A stretch of DNA of 64,000 bases from Pseudomonas sp. H3(2019) (GTDB lineage: Bacteria > Pseudomonadota > Gammaproteobacteria > Pseudomonadales > Pseudomonadaceae). The notes below the pieces were generated by a model, which saw only the letters and a program-made list of their open reading frames with translations, had not been told where the DNA came from and ran no database searches. Both the position numbers and the translations under genes were made by a program. This document shows, one piece after another, positions 27,801 through 36,800 of this stretch. Position 1 is the stretch's first letter. Each line of letters opens with the position of its first letter. The DNA is taken from NCBI RefSeq assembly GCF_007713465.1, contig NZ_VMSG01000002.1:248001-312000 (forward strand). Reading direction: 5' to 3'.

Positions 27801-30800
27801 GTCGCGTGCTCATCCAACGCCAGCGGATCGAACTTCAAGGTTTCAGCAAAAATCCGCTTCAGATAGCTCATTACACCGTTGGCCAACCCGCCCCCTTCTT
27901 GCCCAGCGGAGGCCTGCGGCACCGCCCGTGTCGGTGCGGACGGCATTGACCCGGTACGCTGAACACCCGCGTTGGCGGCAGGCTTGACACCCCGAACCGC
28001 TGCGACGATCAACGCCTGGTCCAGATCATCCTCAGCCAACCCTGGAAGTCCCTCGATGCGCACGGCACCGAACCCGGCCTGATCCAATACGGAACGCCAC
28101 TGCTGTGTGGAAGACATCGGGGCATGCGGCAAGCGCAGCGCGTTGTCCTGGTACGCCCACCACCCCGACAGCAAGCCGAAGGTCAGCGTCAGGAAATCAT
28201 GCACACGCGTCACTTCGTTGACGAATACCTCGCCGCCTGTGCCGAGCAGCCACGCAATGTTGCGCATCCCCTCTGCCAGATCCGGCACCACATGCAGCAC
28301 CATGGTTGCCAGCACGATATCGTAGCTACCCTGAGCGAAGCCCTGTTGTTGCGGCGACTTGCCGATATCCAGCAGCTCGAATGTCAGGTACGGGTAATCC
28401 GGCGCGTAGTTCTGCTTGCCGTGGAGCAAGAAAGCGCTGGAGACATCGGTATAGCAATACTCAACCGGTAGCCCGGCCAACGCCGGCAATAAGCCGGAGG
28501 TCGTGCCGCCAGTGCCGGCGCCGATTTCCAGTATCCGCACCGGACGCCCGCTCGCTTCGATCACGCGTTTGGCCGCGGCTACCACTGCGCGAGCCAGCAA
28601 TTCATTGTAAAAGTTGGCAATGACCTGGCCCTTGTAGATCTGCTGCACCAGGGCCATCGAGCCTTTGGGGAACAAGACCTCCATCGGATTGCGCCGGCCA
28701 GCGATGACCTCCATGAGATTGCCGACACAGGTTTCGAGCAGTGCGACATGCGGCCGCATATCCGGGTGCTGTTCCAGCAACCGTTGACGGATCGGCGCCA
28801 CCGCCTGAACCGGCGCGGCGCCGACCATCGAGTGATCGTCAAGCCTCCAGCCGCCGCTACGGACAGCGGCGTCGAGCAGCGCGTCGAACAAGCGGGCAAA
28901 TCCGGGCTGAACACCCGCACGTCGACCGAGTTCATCGCGTGTAACTTGCCCGCCCGGCTCCGGCATCCAGCCGCTGGCCTGCAGAGCCTCGGCCAGTAGC
29001 GCCCGGCTCAATGTCTCAAGTAGCTGGTAGCCCTTGCGCGACGACGAAAGCGCCTCGGGCATTTGCGTGTACTCCTGCCGCCCCTGCCCGATCCCGAACC
29101 AATCACTCAAGCAATGCGCCTGCGCCTTGATCACCAGCGTCTGCGGCAGACGTTGCACCAGGATGCGCTCAATGGCCTCTGCTGCCTCGGGAATTTCGAT
29201 CGACCCCAGCCCTATCGCCGCCATGCGCTTGCGGTAACTCTCGCCAGACACGGCGCCGATGCTGCCCCAGTAGCCCCAGTTGATCACGCACACCGGATAG
29301 GTGCTGCGCGCACGCAGATTCAAGGCGAACGCGTCTTCGAAAGTGCTAGCGGCGGCATAGTTGGCCTGCCCGCCCGCCTCAACGAATGACGCCGCCGTGG
29401 AGAACAGCAGCAAGAAATCGATCGGATGTCCGTGCAGCACGCGTTCGAGTACCGCCATGCCGGTGACCTTGGGCGCCAGCACCGCATTGAAGGCAGCCTC
29501 GTCCATCGTCGCAAGGGACATGTCGCGAAAAACACCGCCGATGTGCAGCACCCCACGCAGCGTCCCTTGGCGGCTGCCAATCTGTTCGACAACGCGGCGC
29601 ATGGCCGTTTCGTCACACAGGTCCGCCTGAAAGTACTCCGCCTGTCCGCCAAGACTGGCGACCTGACGAATCTTGTCCCGGATACTGTCATCTTCGGGCC
29701 GACGTCCTACCCAAGCCAGCCGGGCCTGGGCGCTTCGAGCGAGATAGCGGCTGACTTCAAAGCCCAGTCCGCCCGCGCCGCCTATGACCAGGTACGTGCC
29801 GCCCTTGACCAGGGCGCTGCTGCTGGCCGGACGAGAGAGCCTGACGGTCTCGAATATACGCTGCAAACGCTTCTGGCCGCGCAGCGCTGTCACCCCTCGT
29901 ACGGCTCGCTCACGCGCGATTCTCGGGGCCAGCGCTTCCACAGAAGACGCATGGTAGGGCCCGGCATCAATGCAATCGACATTCCAGCGCGAATACTCCG
30001 ACGCCACGGCACGTGCCATCCCCAGCAGTCCGGCACCATACGACTGGACCGTATCGCCTGCCTGCGCATCGACCACGCCATGCAGTACGAACTTCAGGCT
30101 CAGCGCCTGACGGCGGTGTGGACCATCGATCAGCTGTTTGATCAGGAGGAACGCCAAGCGCATCGTTGGATCGTGCTCCGGCGCCGTGACGCCGCCCGAT
30201 GCTCCGGCAAGGAAATAGATTGCATCGTAGACGTGCTCTGAATCGGGCAGGTCGCTCAACGCGCCGAGCGTGACCTGACCGCCCGCGTGGTGGCGCTGCA
30301 ACGCTCGCGCGAGCTCGGTGGCTTGCGGTGCATGCAAGATCAGCACGCGCTGCGGCGCGACGGCAGCCGTCTCCTGCACGGGGGCTTCGCGCCATACCGG
30401 TACATAGCTCATACCGTCCAGCACGTCACGGGTTGCGCGCAATGAAAAGCCTTGGCAGCGGATGCAAACCTGCCCTTCGGCATCCGTCACCAGCACACTG
30501 TACTGATGCTTGCCGGTACGTTTAACGTACGAATAGCTTCTGGTGGTGGTAATCGCCTGCACGAACTCCAAGGTATCGAGCGCAAAAGGCACCACAGGAC
30601 CGCCGTCCCCCTGCCCCTGCAAAGCCGCGATCGCCTGGAACGCGCCATCCATCACACTTGGATGCATATGGTATTTGCCATAGGCCGGGTCCTTGCTCGG
30701 CTCGACCACGATGCGGCCCAGTGCCTCCTGATCGTTAAAGCTGACCGACTCCAGTACGCGAAAACGTTCGCCATAGTTAATGCCTGCATCGGCAAAGGCC

Positions 30801-33800
30801 TGGTAGATCTCCTGATTCGACACCGATCGGTTCGCCCGTTCGGCGATGCTCGCCAGGTCGATAATCTCGCGCACCAGTTCGCGCTGCGGCTCGACGATCA
30901 GACCGCTGACATAAGGCATGCTTGGGCCGTCGTCGGGAGACTCCAAGGTGAAGGTGGTCTGCTCGTTTCTCTGAATAACGCGCAGCACCAATTTGCTGTC
31001 ACCGCCGGCTATGAAGGGACGTAACCAGCGAACTTTCGCCAGATGCACCGGGGCGTTCAGATTGCCGTTGAGCGCGACCGACACCGCCATTTCCAGGCTG
31101 GCAACGCCGGGCAGCACTGGCTGGCCGTTGACCACATGGTCGGCCACCAACCATGCGCTGGCAGCCAGAGTGCAGGTAAAAACTTGGCCGTCATCGTTGT
31201 TGTCGGCCATAGCGGACATTCCAAGCAGCATGTTCACATTCTCAGATTGATTAACGTGGAATTCACGGGGCACGCTTTGTGCGTGAATCCCTTGCGGATG
31301 GTCCAGCCAGTGGCGGTCGCGTGCGAACGGATAGGTTGGCAGGCTGATGCGGCGATACCGCTTGGCTTGCGGCCACTGTGACCAGTCGAATTCAGCGCCG
31401 GCGACATAGGCCTGCACCACGTCCTGCAACGCTTGGACGTGCGCGACGGCGTCGGGAGACTCGGCCCAGGTGTTCATCAACGCCGAGCATTCGCCGGGGG
31501 ACAGCCGTTCGGCGGGAAGACGGGCAACAGGCTCGCTGCCACGGCTGGAAAGTGCGTCATCAAGGCATGCCCGCAAATCCGCCGGGTGGGTGACCACCCA
31601 TGCCTGGCGGCAGGGAAAGTGACTGCGCCCGGCCGCCAGGGTGAATGCCAGGTCGGCCATCTCCGGCCCGTCGTCGCCCTCGCCCAGCCAGGCACGTAAA
31701 TCGCGCATCCGCTGTAGCAGTGCGGCCGGAGTACGTCCGGACAGCATGACCGGATAGGCCGGTGCAGCGGGCAGGGCATGACGCGGCGCCGGCTCGATAT
31801 CGCCGACCACCAGGTGGCAATTGGTACCGCTGAAACCGAAGCTGCTGACCCCCGCCAGCCGGCGCCCGTTCGGCCCTGGCTGCCAATCGCTCAGTTCGGC
31901 GCAGATGTACAGCGGACTATCGCTCAGATCAATCTTGGGATTCAGGCGGGAGAACTGCAGCGTCGGTGGCTGCTGACGGTGACGTAGCCCCAGAAGCAGC
32001 TTCATCAGGCTGGCTACCCCGGCCGCCATGGTGGTGTGGCCGATGTTTGATTTGACCGAACCCAGACCACAGGTTTTTCCCCTTTCGCCCATAGGGCCGA
32101 ATACCCGCTTGAGGGCGTTGACCTCAATCGGGTCTCCCAACAGGGTGCCGGTACCATGTGTCTCGATATAGCCGATATCGGATGGTGAGAGTCCCGCCTT
32201 GCTCAGCACCTGGCGCACCAGCGCTTCTTGTGCATCGGCGCTCGGTGCAGTAATGCCGTTGCTCTTGCCATCGCTGTTGCTACCCGAGGCGTACACCACG
32301 CCCAGGATGTTGTCTGCGTCACGCAGCGCTTGCTCCAGATTCTTCAGGACCACTACGCCGGCGCCCTCGCCCAGCACGGTGCCGTTGGCATCGGCATCGA
32401 ACGGTGCACAGCGACCACTTGGCGAAAGAATGCCCATCTTGCCCGACCGGACCTGCAATTGCGGCGTGAGCATCAGGGCCACGCCCCCTGCCAGCGCCAT
32501 ATCGCATTCGCCGCTGCGGATACTTTCGCAAGCCAGATGAATCGCGACCAGCGAAGACGAGCACGCGGTATCGACCGCCAGTGCGGGACCGCTCAAATTC
32601 AGCCGGTAGGAAATGCGTGCCGCCAGGATGGATGGCACAACCCCGAGAAAGGCTTCGCCGGTATTTTCTTGATTGGCCGCTTCAATCCATTCGATATAGT
32701 CGCCGACGGCGCAACCGACATAGACGCCACACGTCGATTTTTGCGCCGCGTCGCCGCCGTACCCCGCGTCCTCCAGCGCGGCCCAGGCCTCCTCCAGAAA
32801 CAGGCGTTGCTGGGGATCCATCAGTTGCGCAGCCAGCGGTGAAATGTTGAACACCCCGGCATCGAAACGATCCACTTCGTCGAGCAAGGCAGCGGTCTTG
32901 GTATTTGTCTTGCCCGGCAGACGGCCGTCTTCATTGAAAAAGCTCGCATGGCCCCATCGCCGGGGATCGACTTCGCGGGCGCTGCAACGGCCACGTGCCA
33001 GGTTCTCCCAGAAATGCTCCAGGTCGGGCGCATCGGCGAAGCGCCCGGACATGCCGATGATCGCCACGCCGCCGGGCGCGTGCCCGCCAGTCATCCGCAG
33101 TACAGCAGGCTCGTCCCTGGCCGGCGCATCGTCCGGCTCCCTGTAGCCGTTGGCCTCCAGTTGCGCTTCGATAAAGCGCGTCAGGTCATCGATACTCGGG
33201 TGATCGAAGATCGCCACCACTTCCAACTCAAGTGCGAATGCCTGGTTGACCGTATTAATGACCTCCAGTGCGCCGGTCGACTCCAGCCCGGCGTCACTGA
33301 AACTCTGGGTCGGATCAAGCTCCCCCGGATTCAAATACAGTACTTTGCTCAGGCACTGATCAAGGAAACGCCTCACCTGCCCATGCAATCCGACGGGCTT
33401 GGTGTAAGGCATCGCAGGTGCGGTTGGCAACGCCGCCGAAGCGGTCTGCCCGTTCCATTGCAGAGACGACTCGCCGGCTTGTGCGGCCCTCCACCCACCG
33501 AGCCAAAGGTGTTCTTCGTCGAATGGGTAGACCGGTAATGAAACACGTGATGGATGCCCGCCCTTGGCATAACATGCCTTCCAGATCACCTCGGCCCCGG
33601 CCTGCCAGGCCCGTGCCAGCGGCACTAACTGCCCCGACTGGAACCAGGCGCGGGCAGTGTCGGCCTCAAGGTGAGCCGGCACCTCGAGAGACTCGCCCCA
33701 AAACGCACCGGGCGGTGGTGGGCCTCCATGGACGAAGCTCTCCAGCGCTTCAATCAACTGGCTCGCGCTCGACACGACAACGGCCAGCCGCTTCGCCATT

Positions 33801-36800
33801 GGGGAGCGGCCTGTCTGCAAGGTGTAACTCATGTCGCGCAGGTTCGGGAGCGCTTGCGTGACAGCGTCCGCGCCATCGAAACAATCGGCGATGCGGCTCT
33901 CCATGGTCAGCGCCTGCGCGCCCTGCCCATCGCGCGACAGGCTGTCGAGCCCGATCACATCCAGCCCCATGTCGCCGAAAGTAGCCTGATGGTCGACCTC
34001 ACTCGCGTCGACACCCAGTAAGTAGGCCACCTTCGCGACCAGCTCAACGCGACCGTTGTGCTGTGCCATTGCGCCGGGCTCACGGCGACGGCGCAGCCAC
34101 TGCACGAATTGCTGCACATAACGGCGCAGCACGTCCTCGCTGCGCGCCGACAGCGTGAATACGTTCGGTTCGCGCCAATCACCCACGGTCTGCGACGCCG
34201 GGTACTCCTCCAGCAACATGTGTACGTTGCTGCCGCCGGCACCGAATGCGCTGATCCCCGCAACCCGGCCACTGCCGTCGGCCGGGCGCGGCCAATCACC
34301 CAATTCGCGCTGAACACGCACCGGAGAATGAGCAAAATCGATATGTGGGTTCAAGGTTTCAGCGTGCAGAGAAGGCGCCAATTGCCCATGACGCATCTGC
34401 AGCAAGACTTTGCTTACCGCAGCAATACCCGCAGCACTTTCCAGATGGCCGATATTCGACTTCACCGAACCGATTGCGATCGATTGCGGTGCCAGATCCA
34501 CGTCCTTGAACGCCTGGCGGATGCCTTCAACCTCGATCGGATCGCCGAGCGATGTGCCGGTACCATGCGCCTCTATATAGTCCAGCCGGCGCGGATCAAT
34601 TCGGGCGCGCTGCATGGCCGCGTGCAGCAGCGAGGCCTGCGCCGCAGGGCTCGGCACCGTGTAGCCACTGGTCTTGCCGCTATGGTTTAGCGCCGAACCG
34701 CGAATCACCGCATAGACATGATCGCCGTCGGCCAAGGCACGCTTGAGTGACTTGAGCAGGACCACCCCAGCGCCCTCGCCCGGCACATAACCGGTGCCGC
34801 CTTCACCAAAGCTGCGGCATAAGCCGTCGTCCGAGAGGAAATGATGTTCGGCGAGCTGCAGATACTTATCCGGATGCAGTATCAGGTTGACCCCCCCGGC
34901 CAGTGCCAGGTCGCACTCACCGCTGCGCAGGCTTTCAGCGGCGAAATGCAAGGCCGTCAGCGAGGACGAGCACATGGTATCGACACTGACGCTCGGTCCA
35001 CGCAAGTTCAGGCAATACGAAACCCGGTTGGCCACCGAGGCATGCAGCGCGGTCGGGATTGCCGGTTCGTGCGCCGCACGGACCGACTGATAATGATTCC
35101 ACATCACCCCGGCAAACACGCCGACCCGATCCTCCTCCAGCGCCTGCGGCGTATATCCGGCGTCTTCCAGCGCCTGCCAACAGACGGTCAGGAACTGGCG
35201 CTCCTGCGGGTCCATCAGCTCCGCGTCACGGCGTGAAATACCGAAGAACGCCGCATCGAAATGTGCCGCCCTGTCGATAAAACCGCCCTTGTTCCCGTAG
35301 GTCCTGCCGGGCTGCCCGCGACGCGGATCGAAAAATGCTGCATGGTCCCAGCGCGCTACGGGCACTTCGCGCACACAATCCCTGCCATCGGCCAGGTTTT
35401 GCCAGAACTCATCCTGAGACTCAGATCCCGGATAGCGCCCAGCCAGGCCGATGATGGCGATTGCATCGGCCACTTCGGCCACCGCCTGCAATGAAGCCGG
35501 CGAGCCGGCGTCCGTGAGCGCCAGCGTGCGCTGGAACACCGGTGTATCGCCATAGGCCACCGTCACGCTGCCCTGTGCACACGCCAGCAAGGTTTGCAGG
35601 GCAGACAGGGCGGCTTCGGTCGACATCGGATGCAAGCCAGAGCGTTGCTTGCCCTGCTCAAGCACTTGCTCGGACACGGTCATGCCGCCTTCGCGCCAAT
35701 ACGGCCAGCCGATGGCAAGCGACAAGCCGGAGCAGTCCGGCTGGGTCGCGCGCCAGTCCGTATAGGCTTCCAGGTAGGCGTTAGCGTAGGCGTAGTCGCT
35801 CTGGCCAATATTGGCCACGCTGGCGGAGATCGACGAGAACGTCACAAAGAAGTCCAGAGCATCGCGACGAGTCGCCCGATCCAGGTTGCGCACGCCCGCT
35901 AATTTTGGCGCCAGTACGGCCTGGATATCGGTGCGCTGCTTGCGGAAAAATAGAGCATCGCGTACCTCTCCCGCACAATGCATCACGCCGTTCAGTTCGC
36001 CGAAAAGCTGACGCGTTTGCGCCAACGCCACGTCGAGCGCCTTGGCAGCGGTTAGATCGGCTTGCAGGTAATGAATGTCCAAGCCGTCGCGGCGCCATGT
36101 CGCAACGGCCGTTTCGTCGATACTGCGGCGTCCGAGCAGCATGATGCTGGCCCCGTAACTGCGCGCCAGAAACTCGGCCAATTGACGGCCGATACCGCCC
36201 GCCCCACCCGCGATCAGGTACTTACCCTGGCGTCGCAAGCGCTGCGTTTGATCGAGCTGTTCGGCAAAGCGCCGTTCGGCAAAGCGCAGTACATGGCGGC
36301 CACCGTCGGCCACCCAGACAGCAGGCTCAGGTGTGACTACGCCGAACTCTCGCAGCACGCCGCCGGCATCCGCCTGGTCCTGCGCCAGCATCCGGCACCA
36401 GATGCCAGGCATCTCATGCAAAACGGTACGGACAAACGCCGCGAGGGCCCGAAAACTCGGTGACTCATGCACCTGGTCACCCGTGACCAGCAGACACAGC
36501 CGAACCTGTACTTTTCTGTCGCACAGCATCTTGAGTAGCTGCCATGCGCTCAACAAGACCTGCTCGGCATCCATTGAACCGGACAATTGCAGCACAAGAT
36601 GCTGTTCGCCATCCGTGATCAAGTCCTCTCCCAGGCGCGCCCTGCCCAGTCGATCGGGGGTCAGCCCATAGCAGCGTGCGAAGTCTTGCGCCAAGGCATC
36701 CTCGACATCCAGCAGCATCAAACGGGGCAAATGGGGCAAAGGCTCGAGCACCTCACTCGCTTGCCACACCGGCTGGTAGTAGCTGAACTCGGCCGTAGTC

